From Hypericibacter terrae (GTDB lineage: Bacteria > Pseudomonadota > Alphaproteobacteria > Dongiales > Dongiaceae): DNA of 64,000 bases. A program made the position numbers and the translations under genes. The notes below the pieces were generated by a model. That model did not search any database. It was not told the DNA's origin and saw only the letters and a list, made by a program, of their open reading frames with translations. Location of the stretch: the NCBI RefSeq assembly GCF_008728855.1, contig NZ_CP042906.1:1798001-1862000 (forward strand). The letters run 5' to 3'. Positions 9,763-18,214 of the stretch are shown in pieces. The stretch's first letter is position 1. Each line of letters opens with the position of its first letter.

Positions 9763-9784
9763 TCGGCGCGGTCTCTGCGAGCTT

Positions 9785-9888
9785 TATCCCCCTCTCTCTT
9801 CTGCGGGAGAGGGCGAGGGAGAGGGAACGCTCGATGCCGACACCGCGTCATCCCCCTCCCTGACCCTCCCCCGCAAGGCGCGGGAGGG
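9785..9888. repeat. C/G-rich short dispersed repeat units
   Basis: Two imperfect units of CCCTC-rich/GAGGG-rich sequence (about 9790-9829 and 9851-9888), the second with CCCCGCAAGGCGCGGGAGGG forming a hairpin. They resemble the longer inverted pair at 15352-15472 and look like a family of REP-like intergenic elements. They lie between two + strand genes and could attenuate transcription. Confidence 0.55.
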
Positions 9889-9947
9889 CACAAGAGTAAT
9901 CGCGCCCGCGTGACGCTCGCCTTCGTTCGGCGCTAGGATGGCGCGCC

Positions 9948-11111
9948 ATGAGCAAGAAATCCCACTCCCCCTGGACGAACCTCAATCCCGCCACCATCGC
10001 GGCGCAGGGCCTCGGCTGGATCGACGCCGAGACCGGCGCGGTCGTGCCGCCGATCCACAACGCCACGACCTATGCGCGCGACGAGAACTATGAGCTGATC
10101 GGCGGACGCTCCTATGCGCGGCCGAACAACCCGACCTTGGAGCAACCGGAGACCCTGCTGGCGGCGCTCGAGGGCGGCGAGGCGGCGGCCCTGTTCGCGT
10201 CCGGCATGGCCTCGGCCGTCACCCTGTTCCAGGCGTTCTCGCCCGGCGACCATGTGGTGGCGCCGCGCTCGATGTATTGGGGCTTGCGCGACTGGCTGAC
10301 CGGCGAGGGCCGGCGCTGGGGCCTCGCGGTCGATCTGGTGGACACCACGGTCCTGGAAGCGGTGGCCTCGGCGGTGCAGCCGGGCCGCACCCGGCTGATC
10401 TGGATCGAGACGCCGGCCAATCCGGATTGGGGCGTGACCGACATTGCCGGCGTCGCCGCCATCGCCAGGCGGGCCGGGGCGCGGCTGGCCGTCGACAACA
10501 CCGTGCCGACGCCGGTGCTGACCAGGCCCCTGGCGCTGGGTGCCGACATCGTGATGCATTCGGCGACCAAATATCTGAACGGTCACACCGACCTGCTGGC
10601 GGGCGCGCTGGTGACGGCGCGCCAGGACGAGCTCTGGCAGCGCATCCTGGCGGTGCGCGGCAGCGGCGGTGCCGTGCTCGGCGCCTTCGAAGCCTGGCTC
10701 TTGCTGCGCGGCATGCGGACTCTGTTCGTGCGGGTCCGCCACGCCTCTTCGTCCGCCCTGGCGATCGCGCGCCATTTCGACGGCCATGCCAAACTGGTCG
10801 AGGTGCTCTATCCCGGGCTCCATCGCCATCCCGGCCATGCGGTGGCCGCGCGGCAGATGGAGGGCGGTTTCGGCGCGATGCTCTCGCTGCGGGTCAAGGG
10901 CGGGGCGGAGGGCGCGTTGACGGTCGCGAACCGATGCCAGCTCTGGGTGCGGGCGACCTCGCTCGGCGGGACGGAGAGCCTGCTCGAGCATCGCGCCTCG
11001 GTGGAGGGCCCCAGCAGCCCGGTGCAGAAGGATCTGCTGCGGCTGTCCGTCGGGCTCGAAGACACGGGCGACCTGATCGAGGATATGGAGCAGGCGCTGA
11101 AGGCGGTCTAG
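9948..11111 (+). CDS. PLP-dependent Cys/Met metabolism enzyme (cystathionine beta-lyase-like)
   Basis: 387-aa fold type I PLP enzyme. The PLP lysine is Lys208 in HSATKYLNGHTD, with the upstream pyridine-stacking Tyr in SMYWGL and the phosphate-binding GMAS motif near residue 86. N-terminal PPIHNATTYAR and the HSATKY segment are typical of cystathionine beta-lyase and related trans-sulfuration enzymes. The exact reaction (beta-lyase, gamma-synthase or gamma-lyase) cannot be decided by eye. Its stop codon overlaps that of the convergent oxidase gene in a shared CTAG. Confidence 0.88.
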   Translation: MSKKSHSPWTNLNPATIAAQGLGWIDAETGAVVPPIHNATTYARDENYELIGGRSYARPNNPTLEQPETLLAALEGGEAAALFASGMASAVTLFQAFSPGDHVVAPRSMYWGLRDWLTGEGRRWGLAVDLVDTTVLEAVASAVQPGRTRLIWIETPANPDWGVTDIAGVAAIARRAGARLAVDNTVPTPVLTRPLALGADIVMHSATKYLNGHTDLLAGALVTARQDELWQRILAVRGSGGAVLGAFEAWLLLRGMRTLFVRVRHASSSALAIARHFDGHAKLVEVLYPGLHRHPGHAVAARQMEGGFGAMLSLRVKGGAEGALTVANRCQLWVRATSLGGTESLLEHRASVEGPSSPVQKDLLRLSVGLEDTGDLIEDMEQALKAV

Positions 11112-12190
11112 CTGTCGAACCGTTCGGGACGGCAGGAGTCGAGCAGCGCCACGCGCGGGCTCTCGAGGATTTCGGTTGTGGCGAGACGGCCGACGACCGG
11201 CGCCATGGTCACGCCGGCATGCATGACGGCAACATAGAGTCCATCGATCCGAACGCTGAAGCCGACGATCGGGCAGCCGTCGGCCGGAATCGGACGTATG
11301 CCGACGCTGACGCTTTCCAGTTCGATGCCGGTGGTTCCGCGCACATGTTTCTTCACGGCGGCGAGCGCGCGGCCCGCTATGGCATCGGGGCCATTCTCGG
11401 GCGACTCGTCGATGTAATCGTCGGCGGCAAGAAGACAACGATCGGTGGCCTGCCTGATCTCCATCTCGGAATTCGAGATGATCCCCTTGGCAAGGGGGCC
11501 GGCCGTCCTGTACCGCAGCAACAAGGCCGGCGACGGGTCGACGGGCAGATCCAGGCCGAGCGGACGACAGAGCCCGCGAGCATCCGTGCCTGCCGCCATG
11601 ACGACGGCGTCGGCGCCGATGGTTTCGTCGCGCGTGCGTATGCCCGTGATTCCTCGGCCGTTCGACGCGAGCGCGATCACCTCCGTCGCAAGCCGGATAT
11701 CGGCACCGGCCTGCCGGGCAGCGTCGACAAGGGCTGCGGTCGTAGCGACCGGATCGACCGCGCCCTCGCTGGCCGCATAGGCTGCACAGCGCGGCGGCTC
11801 GGCAAGGTTCGGCTCCAATTGCGCGATCTGGTCCCGCTCGATCAGCCGGACGTCATAGCCCGCCGCCGCATGCTCCCGGGCCAGCCGCTCGGTCTCGGCG
11901 AGGTCGCGATGCCAGGTCAGAGCGCCGCACCAATCCACCTGCAAGGCATGGCCGAGCTCCCGTTCCAGCCGGCGATAGTCCTGGATGGCAAGCAGGCGAA
12001 GCGCCGCGTAAGGCTTCGGCACGCCGTGCGAGACATTGATCCAGGCGAAGGCCTTGCGGGTCACGGCGCCAGCGGGCTGGCTCTTGTCGACCAGGATGAC
12101 GGGCGCCCCGGCGCGCGCCAGGTGATAGGCAATGGAAGCGCCGACGATTCCCGCTCCGACCACGATCGTCTTGGGTTTCGTCGCCCTCAT
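11108..12190 (-). CDS. FAD-dependent oxidoreductase, DAO/glycine oxidase-like
   Basis: 360 aa. N-terminal FAD-binding loop VVGAGIVGASIAYHL (GxGxxG) followed by the acidic strand end VILVDK, and the late motif GIRPIPADGCPIVGF that closes the flavin site in D-amino-acid-oxidase-like proteins. Expected reaction: oxidation of a secondary or primary amine (amino acid, sarcosine-like). It begins 16 nt after the C45-type hydrolase gene on the same strand and is probably its operon partner, so the hydrolase product may be this enzyme's substrate. It ends tail-to-tail with the PLP enzyme. Confidence 0.88.
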   Translation of the reverse strand: MRATKPKTIVVGAGIVGASIAYHLARAGAPVILVDKSQPAGAVTRKAFAWINVSHGVPKPYAALRLLAIQDYRRLERELGHALQVDWCGALTWHRDLAETERLAREHAAAGYDVRLIERDQIAQLEPNLAEPPRCAAYAASEGAVDPVATTAALVDAARQAGADIRLATEVIALASNGRGITGIRTRDETIGADAVVMAAGTDARGLCRPLGLDLPVDPSPALLLRYRTAGPLAKGIISNSEMEIRQATDRCLLAADDYIDESPENGPDAIAGRALAAVKKHVRGTTGIELESVSVGIRPIPADGCPIVGFSVRIDGLYVAVMHAGVTMAPVVGRLATTEILESPRVALLDSCRPERFDS

Positions 12191-12206
12191 GTCGCCTTAA
12201 GCCAAT

Positions 12207-13355
12207 TCACTCCGCGACGGCGCGGGTCGGCGCGCGGCGGGCGAGGCGGAAGGTCTGGTGCTCGAACGCCGACGGGGCGCCCGGCGCCACATGCGCGGTG
12301 ATCTCCGAGCCGATGTCCCACATCACGCTGGCGAAGGTGAAGAAGCCGCTCTGGCGCCGGTCGGCGTTCTCGGTGGTGACCGAGACCGGATTGTCGGGAT
12401 CGTCCTGCGAGGTGAGCGCGTCGCGCAGGACCGCCTGATCGAACGGGCCGCTGCGCCCCTGGAGCCGGCGATCGAGCGCGCTCATGCGCTGGCGTGTATT
12501 GTGACGCGCGCGCGCCGAGGCGTCCGATTCCGAGGGCTTCCCGCGATTGGGATTCGCCAGCGCATGGTTCGTGTGCCAGAGGCAGCCGGGGGCGGCGCCC
12601 GACGGCACGAAGGCGGTCGCATGGTCGCCCGAACATTCGAAATCGGCGATCTGCCGGCCGTCCGACAGAACATAATTCTGTCCCGACGCATGGCGGACCT
12701 GGCGCAGGACCCGGCTGGCCTCGTCAAAGCTGGATTGCGCCAGCAGGATCCGGCTGATGAAGGCCACGGGGACGCCGTCGGTGGCGCTCTCGAGATCGCC
12801 CAGCGTGTTCACGGTGAAGCCGACACCGGCGCTGTTGACGCCGCAGAGGCCGATCATGCCGGCCATCGTCAGCATGACGGCGTCGATGCCCGGCGCCACG
12901 TCGCGGATCCGCAGCAGTGCCTGGAGCCCGTCGCTCCAGCGCGCGAGATCCATGTTCTGCGCCAGCAAGGCACCGCCGCCCGGCCGAAGGCTGGCGACGG
13001 CACTGCAATGATGCGGGGTCTCTTCCGCCTGACGCCGCTTCAGCCCCACGGAATACCACCATTCTTCGTCCATGAACTGGGCGGCAAGGACGGCCTCATA
13101 GGGCAGCTCGGCGCCCTCGGCGATCCCGCGAACCTCGTCGAGGAGGTCGGGCGCGTGGCGCTCGATCGCAGCGACGAACCGGGTCTCGGCCAGGAACTGG
13201 CCGATGAACCGGTCGGACGGCATCGACATGAAGGATTCGATCTCGGCCCGCCAGCGCCGATCGCGCTCGCGCACCAGCGCCTTGAGCTGGCGTCCATGCT
13301 GACGCCCGCGCTCGCGCGGGGATCCGCCGATGTCAGCGACGGCGAGAGTGGCCAT
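12207..13355 (-). CDS. C45-family peptidase / acyl-CoA:6-APA acyltransferase-like amidohydrolase
   Basis: 382 aa, Ntn-hydrolase of the C45 group (penicillin acyltransferase-like). Candidate autoproteolytic nucleophile is Cys117 in HHCSAVAS, followed by LLAQNMDLARW, the usual strand after the nucleophile; GLCGVNSAGVGFTVN is another family signature. Family members self-cleave before the Cys and hydrolyse or transfer acyl groups on amides. No signal peptide, so cytoplasmic. First gene of a two-gene unit with the FAD oxidase. Start ATG 13355. Confidence 0.85.
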   Translation of the reverse strand: MATLAVADIGGSPRERGRQHGRQLKALVRERDRRWRAEIESFMSMPSDRFIGQFLAETRFVAAIERHAPDLLDEVRGIAEGAELPYEAVLAAQFMDEEWWYSVGLKRRQAEETPHHCSAVASLRPGGGALLAQNMDLARWSDGLQALLRIRDVAPGIDAVMLTMAGMIGLCGVNSAGVGFTVNTLGDLESATDGVPVAFISRILLAQSSFDEASRVLRQVRHASGQNYVLSDGRQIADFECSGDHATAFVPSGAAPGCLWHTNHALANPNRGKPSESDASARARHNTRQRMSALDRRLQGRSGPFDQAVLRDALTSQDDPDNPVSVTTENADRRQSGFFTFASVMWDIGSEITAHVAPGAPSAFEHQTFRLARRAPTRAVAE

Positions 13356-13498
13356 GGCCGCGATTCCTCATTCCTGACCGCACCGGACCGGTGCAGGGAG
13401 GCAGAGTAGGCGGGCCGTGGGGCCGCCGGCAAGCGTTGCCGGCGGGCCTGACAGGGGAGCGCCCGAGGAGGCTCGGGCAGGCAATTTCAGGGGTGGTC

Positions 13499-13696
13499 TT
13501 AGTGTTGCGCGCTCATCTCGGAACGGACCGTGTTCTTCGCCGCGTTGCGCTGCGGGATCAGGGCGGTCAATTCCTTGCGGGCGGCTTCCAGCGAGTGGCG
13601 TTCACGCTGGTCTTCGCGGTCGAACACTTCAATGCAGCTGAGCTTGATCTCGACGAGGTCGAGCAGTGTTTCAAGGGAGCGTTTCGAAAGCGACAT
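13499..13696 (-). CDS. 65-aa hypothetical helical protein
   Basis: MSLSKRSLETLLDLVEIKLS..., two predicted helices with a heptad-like pattern in the first. ATG 13696 is preceded by GGAGG 5 nt upstream, a much better start than the longer reading from 13732. No signal peptide or membrane segment. I do not recognise it. Its upstream region holds a DnaA-box-like and a CtrA-like sequence, so it may be cell-cycle regulated; that is speculative. Confidence 0.72.
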   Translation of the reverse strand: MSLSKRSLETLLDLVEIKLSCIEVFDREDQRERHSLEAARKELTALIPQRNAAKNTVRSEMSAQH

Positions 13697-14075
13697 GGTT
13701 TCCTCCATCCTACCTGGATCGTGCGGGGCCATAACGACACTTACCTGCGCCGTGAAACCACATTTGCGCCGTCATTTTTAAGAAGAAATGAATCGAATGT
13801 AGTTATCCACAGATTTCCATGAAGGAACGGGCTTAACGCGATCTTACCGTCGCCGTTCCGGTCCGGGATTCGCCCGATTCCCGGGCCTGACAGGAGGGGT
13901 GGCGTGCTTAACGCGATCGGGCAAGAAACAGGGCAAAGAATTTGTAGAGTCGGGGAGATTCGCCGTCATTCGTGGCCCGGAAGGCCTGGTCCGAAGGGCC
14001 GCTGACATGGGGCCCCCTAAGCCCTGATGCAAACGGGTCACAGGGGCAGGAAGTTCTGTCGACGGGTACCCGGAA
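13697..14075. other. 379-nt intergenic region
   Basis: No convincing gene. Holds TTATCCACA at 13803-13811 (perfect DnaA box), and two copies of GCTTAACGCGATC at 13831-13843 and 13906-13918. The first copy continues as TTAA-N7-TTAC, seven of eight bases of the alphaproteobacterial CtrA motif. It lies upstream of the 65-aa gene (13696) and downstream of the Bcr-type exporter. Confidence 0.5.
13831..13848 (+). promoter_or_regulatory. possible CtrA-like site
   Basis: TTAACGCGATCTTAC at 13833-13847 fits TTAA-N7-TTAA with one mismatch. It is 137 nt upstream of the small gene at 13696. By chance such 7-of-8 matches are not rare, so this is only a candidate. Confidence 0.3.
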
Positions 14076-15275
14076 TCACACGCGCGCCGCCGGCCCGCCC
14101 ACCAGCCAGCGATGCAGGATCAGGCCGAGCGTGCCGCAGATCGCGATGATGATCGCCATCGGCAGCGCGCTTTCCTGATGAATGGCGCCGACCGCGGTCG
14201 CGGCGACAGCCGCGACCGAGAATTGCAGCGTTCCCACCTGGGCCGATGCGCTGCCGGCCTGCGCTCCTTGCGGCGCCATCGCGAGCGCAATCGCATTCGG
14301 GCTGACGAGGCCCACGCAGCCGACATAGACGAAGAGCGGAATGGCAATGCCGAAAGGACCGCCCAGGCCCGTCGCGGCGGCGACGACCAGTGCCAGGGCG
14401 GCGATCATCTGCAGCCCATTGCCGAAGCGCAGGATCCTGTCGGCGCCATAGCGATGGACGATGCGGCCATTGACCTGCGAGGCGAAGATGAGGCCCGCGG
14501 CGTTGGCGCCGAAGATCCAGCCGAAATGCTCGGGCGCCACGCCATAGAGCTCGATGAAGACGAAGGGCGAGCCGGCGATGTAGGCGAACATACCGGCCGC
14601 ATTCATGCCGCCCGAGAGCGCATAGCCGACGAAACGCCGGTCGCGGAGCAGTGCTGCGTAGCGCCCCAGCACGGGGCCCAGCGACAGCGAGTGCGCGGTG
14701 TTGCGGTCGTGGGTCTCGGGCAGCCGCAGCGCCACGGCCGCGAGCGAGGCGAAGGCCAGCGCCGCCAGCAGCCAGAAGATCGCCTGCCAGCCGAACCAGA
14801 CCAGCAGATAGCCCCCGAGCAGGGGCGCCAGGATCGGCGCCACGCCCATCACCAGCATGAGGGCGGAATAGATGCGCGCCGTCTCCTTGGGCTCGAACAG
14901 GTCGCGCACCATGGCCCGGGCGACGACCGCCCCGGAGCAGGCGCCGATCGCCTGCAGAACCCGCAGGGCGGTCAGCGCTTCGATCGATTGCGTCAGCGCG
15001 CAGGCTATCGAGGCGAGGCCGAACAGCACGAGCCCGACATAAAGCGGCGGCTTGCGGCCGAACCGGTCGGCGACCGGACCATAGAGGGCCTGGCCCAGCG
15101 CGAAGCCGAGGAAGAAGCTCGCCAGCGTTCGCTGCACCTCGGCCGTCGTCGCCAGGAACGCGCGCTCGAGCGTCGGCAGGGCCGGAAGATACATGTCGAT
15201 CGCCAGCGGCGCAAAGGCGGTCAGCGCGCCGAGGATGACGACGAGTTCGAGGTGGGAGGTGCGGCGGGCGGCCAT
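14076..15275 (-). CDS. Bcr/CflA-family multidrug efflux MFS transporter
   Basis: 399 aa, 12 helices. LGALTAFAPLAIDMYLPALP at the N-terminus is the signature of the Bcr/CflA subfamily of drug:H+ antiporters, with YGPVADRFGRKPPL as the loop 2-3 MFS motif and GACSGAVVARAMVRDL on helix 5. Start ATG 15275. Inner membrane, presumed to export drugs such as bicyclomycin or chloramphenicol-type compounds. It lies downstream of pstB but behind a strong inverted repeat, so it is unlikely to belong to the pst operon. Confidence 0.9.
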   Translation of the reverse strand: MAARRTSHLELVVILGALTAFAPLAIDMYLPALPTLERAFLATTAEVQRTLASFFLGFALGQALYGPVADRFGRKPPLYVGLVLFGLASIACALTQSIEALTALRVLQAIGACSGAVVARAMVRDLFEPKETARIYSALMLVMGVAPILAPLLGGYLLVWFGWQAIFWLLAALAFASLAAVALRLPETHDRNTAHSLSLGPVLGRYAALLRDRRFVGYALSGGMNAAGMFAYIAGSPFVFIELYGVAPEHFGWIFGANAAGLIFASQVNGRIVHRYGADRILRFGNGLQMIAALALVVAAATGLGGPFGIAIPLFVYVGCVGLVSPNAIALAMAPQGAQAGSASAQVGTLQFSVAAVAATAVGAIHQESALPMAIIIAICGTLGLILHRWLVGGPAARV

Positions 15276-15351
15276 GGATGACGTTTCGGTGACGGGACGG
15301 GCACCGTAACGGGCCCATGCGGTCGCCGCAAAGGAATCGCGCCGGGCGCAA

Positions 15352-15472
15352 CCCTCCCCCTACCCCCTCCCGCAAGGGGAGGGGGCTAGAAGGAAGGCGC
15401 GCGAGAAGGGGCGGGAGAGACCAGAATAAATCCAAGCCCCCTCCCCTTGCGGGAGGGGGTTAGGGGGAGGGG
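15352..15472. repeat. inverted pair of ~37-nt GC-rich repeat units
   Basis: Unit one at 15352-15387 (CCCTCCCCCTACCCCCTCCC then GCAAGGGGAGGGGGCT) and unit two at 15435-15472 are near-exact reverse complements, 47 nt apart; each unit can also fold on its own around CCCTCCCGCAAGGGGAGGG. In RNA the pair would form a very stable stem. Position after pstB and before the next gene suggests a transcription stop or mRNA end. Related sequence occurs at 9785-9888. Confidence 0.75.
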
Positions 15473-15501
15473 TCTTCGAAGGGCTGGGCGCCTGAGCGTT
15501 A

Positions 15502-16266
15502 TCAGCCGAAGCGGCCGGTGATGTATTCCTCGGTCTTCTTCTGCTTGGGCTTGGTGAAAACCTTCTCGGTCTCGCCGAACTCGATCAACTCGCCCAGGAA
15601 CATGAAGGCCGTGTATTGCGAGACGCGCGAGGCCTGCTGCAGATTGTGGGTTACGATCGCGATCGTGTACTCCTCCTTCAGCTGCTCGATCAGCTCCTCG
15701 ATCTTCGCGGTCGAGATCGGATCGAGCGCCGAGCAGGGCTCGTCCAGCAGGATCACCTCGGGCTTGGTCGCGACCGTCCGGGCGATGCAGAGTCGCTGCT
15801 GCTGGCCGCCCGAGAGCCCCAGGCCGCTGGCATGGAGCTTGTCCTTGACCTCGTCCCAGATGGCGGCATGGCGCAGTGCATGCTCGACCCGCCCGTCCAG
15901 TTCCGACTTGGGCAGGCGCTCATAGAGGCGGATGCCGAAGGCGACATTGTCGTAGACCGTCATGGGGAAGGGCGTGGGCTTCTGGAACACCATCCCGACG
16001 CGCGCGCGCAGCAGATTGATGTCCTGGGCGCCGTCCAGGATGTTCTTGCCGTCGAGCAGCACTTCGCCCTCGGCGCGCTGCTTGGGATACATCTCGTAGA
16101 TCCGGTTGAGGACGCGCAGCAGGGTCGATTTGCCGCAGCCGGAAGGCCCGATGAAGGCCGTCACTTCACGCTCGTGGATCGAGAGATTGATGCTCTTCAG
16201 TGCCTTCGAGTTTGCGTAATAGAAGGACAGATTGTTGACGGCAACCTTCACCGCGGACGCGGCCAT
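15502..16266 (-). CDS. pstB: phosphate ABC transporter ATP-binding protein PstB
   Basis: 254 aa, family length. Walker [10 protein letters not shown], signature LSGGQQQR, Walker [14 protein letters not shown] and the switch histidine in VTHNLQQA are intact; the C-terminus EEYITGRFG is the standard PstB ending. It energises high-affinity phosphate uptake. It starts 3 nt after pstA. No phoU or phoB/phoR follows in the window, which is unusual because phoU commonly closes this operon. Confidence 0.97.
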   Translation of the reverse strand: MAASAVKVAVNNLSFYYANSKALKSINLSIHEREVTAFIGPSGCGKSTLLRVLNRIYEMYPKQRAEGEVLLDGKNILDGAQDINLLRARVGMVFQKPTPFPMTVYDNVAFGIRLYERLPKSELDGRVEHALRHAAIWDEVKDKLHASGLGLSGGQQQRLCIARTVATKPEVILLDEPCSALDPISTAKIEELIEQLKEEYTIAIVTHNLQQASRVSQYTAFMFLGELIEFGETEKVFTKPKQKKTEEYITGRFG

Positions 16267-16269
16267 GTG

Positions 16270-17109
16270 TTATCTCCGTTTCGATCCCAGGACGCGCGCG
16301 CCGATGCTGAGGGCCAGCACCGCGAAGGTGATGAGCAGCGCGCCGGTCCAGGCCAGTTGCTGCCACTCCTCGTAGGGGCTCATGGCGAACTGGAAGATGG
16401 TGACCGGCAGGCTCGCCATCGGCGAATTGAAGTTGTTGCTCCAGAACTGATTGTTGAGCGCGGTGAAGAGGAGCGGGGCGGTTTCGCCGCTGATGCGCGC
16501 CACGGCCAGGAGGATGCCGGTGATGATGCCGGACTGGGCCGCCTTGTAGGCGACCTTGGAGATCATGGTCCAGCGCGGAGCGCCCACCGCCGATGCCGCC
16601 TCGCGCAAGGGATCGGGGATCAGCCGCAGCATGTCCTCGGTGGTGCGGACCACCACCGGGATCACGATGATGGCGAGCGCCACCGCGCCGGCCCAGGCCG
16701 AGAAATGGCCCATCGTCGTCACGATCACCTCATAGACGAACAGCCCGACCACGATCGAGGGCGCGCTCAGGAGAATGTCGTTGATGAAGCGGATGATCAC
16801 CGAAAGCTTGGCGTGACGGCCATATTCGGCGAGGTAGGTGCCGGCCATGATTCCCAGCGGCGTGCCGAAGATCACGGCCAGGGTCGTCATCACCAGGCTG
16901 CCGAGGATCGCGTTCTGGAGTCCGCCCGCGGAGCCCGGGGGTGGCGTGCCCTCGGTGAAAACCGCCAGATTGAGGCCGCTCAATCCGTGGATCACGAGCG
17001 TGAGGAGGATAACCGCAAGGCAGCTCAATCCGATCGCCGTGGCGACGAAACAGGAGGTCAGGAAGACCCGGTTCCGGATGCGCCGGAGGGCATAGATCCT
17101 TGCGTCCAT
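16270..17109 (-). CDS. pstA: phosphate ABC transporter permease PstA
   Basis: 279 aa with about six membrane helices and the inner-membrane coupling segment [20 protein letters not shown] (EAA loop). The N-terminus is typical of PstA ([20 protein letters not shown]). Gaps of 3 nt to pstC and pstB indicate one transcript. Partner of PstC in the phosphate channel. Confidence 0.96.
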   Translation of the reverse strand: MDARIYALRRIRNRVFLTSCFVATAIGLSCLAVILLTLVIHGLSGLNLAVFTEGTPPPGSAGGLQNAILGSLVMTTLAVIFGTPLGIMAGTYLAEYGRHAKLSVIIRFINDILLSAPSIVVGLFVYEVIVTTMGHFSAWAGAVALAIIVIPVVVRTTEDMLRLIPDPLREAASAVGAPRWTMISKVAYKAAQSGIITGILLAVARISGETAPLLFTALNNQFWSNNFNSPMASLPVTIFQFAMSPYEEWQQLAWTGALLITFAVLALSIGARVLGSKRR

Positions 17110-17112
17110 GGC

Positions 17113-18108
17113 TCAGCCTCCCGTCTTGCGTTCGATGCGCAGCAGCATGTAGCGCGCCAGGGCCAGCACGATGAAGGTGATGATGAAGAGGATCAGGCCG
17201 AGGGAGATCAGAGACGAGGTGTAGATGTCCTCGACCGCCTCGGTGAACTCGTTGGCGATCGAGGCCGAGATCGTCGTGCCCGGGGCCAGGATCGAGGCGC
17301 TAATGCGGTGCGCGTTGCCGATGACGAAGGTGACCGCCATGGTCTCGCCCAGCGCGCGGCCCAGGGCCAGCATGATGCCGCCGGTGACTCCGACCCGCGC
17401 ATAGGGCAGCACGACCTTCCACATCACCTCGCGCCGGGTGCAACCGAGGCCATAGGCCGATTCCTTGAGCATCGGCGGCACGGCGTCGAAAACGTCGCGT
17501 GTCACCGAGGTGATGAAGGGAAGCACCATGATGGCCAGGATCAGCCCTGCCGTCAGGACGCCGATGCCGTAGGGCGGCCCGGCGAAAATGGAATTGAGCA
17601 CGGGCACCGAGCCGAAGATTTCGATCAGCCAGGGCTGGACGGTGGTCTGCAGGATCGGGGCCAGCACGAACAGGCCCCAGATGCCGTAGATGATGCTGGG
17701 GACGCCGGCCAGGAGCTCGATCGCGATGCCCACGGGGCGGCGGAGGACGGGCGGGCAGAGCTCGGTCAGGAAGGTCGCGATGCCGATACCGATGGGGACC
17801 GCGATGATCATGGCGATGGCCGAGGTGAGCAGCGTGCCATAGATCGGTGCCAGGGCACCGAACTGCCCGGTCACCGGGTTCCAGGATTCGTTCCAGAGAA
17901 AGCCGAAGCCGAAGGTCCCGAGGGCGGGCGCGGCGCCGATCACAAGTGACACCATGACGCCGACGAGGATGCCGAGGACCGCGAGTGCCGAGGTCTGGGT
18001 CAGGCGATGGAAGAAATGATCCTTGCGGGAGAAGCGGCGTGCCGCGGCGAGGCGGCTGGAATCCATGGGAGGAGCGGCACTGTATTGCGGCATGGCGGCT
18101 TCGGACAT
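17113..18108 (-). CDS. pstC: phosphate ABC transporter permease PstC
   Basis: 331 aa, six helices and an EAA-type loop (PPMLKESAYGLGCTRREVMW). About 45 cytosolic residues precede the first helix. It contains the Pst-type segment GFGFLWNESWNPVTGQFGAL in the first periplasmic loop. A 106-nt gap holding a perfect hairpin separates it from pstS. Confidence 0.96.
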   Translation of the reverse strand: MSEAAMPQYSAAPPMDSSRLAAARRFSRKDHFFHRLTQTSALAVLGILVGVMVSLVIGAAPALGTFGFGFLWNESWNPVTGQFGALAPIYGTLLTSAIAMIIAVPIGIGIATFLTELCPPVLRRPVGIAIELLAGVPSIIYGIWGLFVLAPILQTTVQPWLIEIFGSVPVLNSIFAGPPYGIGVLTAGLILAIMVLPFITSVTRDVFDAVPPMLKESAYGLGCTRREVMWKVVLPYARVGVTGGIMLALGRALGETMAVTFVIGNAHRISASILAPGTTISASIANEFTEAVEDIYTSSLISLGLILFIITFIVLALARYMLLRIERKTGG

Positions 18109-18135
18109 GCAGGCAGATCCTCCGGATTTGCAGAC

Positions 18136-18165
18136 CGCGGGGAGGCTTCTCGGAGCCTCCCCGCG
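18136..18165 (-). promoter_or_regulatory. stable hairpin between pstS and pstC
   Basis: Perfect 12-bp stem (CGCGGGGAGGCT / AGCCTCCCCGCG) with a 6-nt loop. There is no U-run after it on the transcribed strand, so it is more likely an mRNA-stabilising or partial-stop element that lets pstS be made in excess over pstCAB than a full terminator. That role is known for binding-protein genes in other ABC operons and is inferred here. Confidence 0.75.
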
Positions 18166-18214
18166 ACCTGAGCGGCACTTAGGGAGTCAATCGCACCCTT
18201 CGACGACAGCCGTC

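Noticed and set aside
10277-12301. 674-aa + strand frame
   Set aside because: Runs through the PLP enzyme in the wrong frame and opposite the FAD oxidase; no domain pattern.
13803-13811. Replication origin suggested by a perfect DnaA box
   Set aside because: Only one box, no AT-rich unwinding region and no origin-linked genes (dnaA, parAB, hemE) nearby.
15616-17949. 777-aa + strand reading frame
   Set aside because: Antisense to pstA/pstB/pstC, which have full family motifs. The sequence is Asp/His/Arg/Gln-rich without domain patterns; a high-GC shadow.
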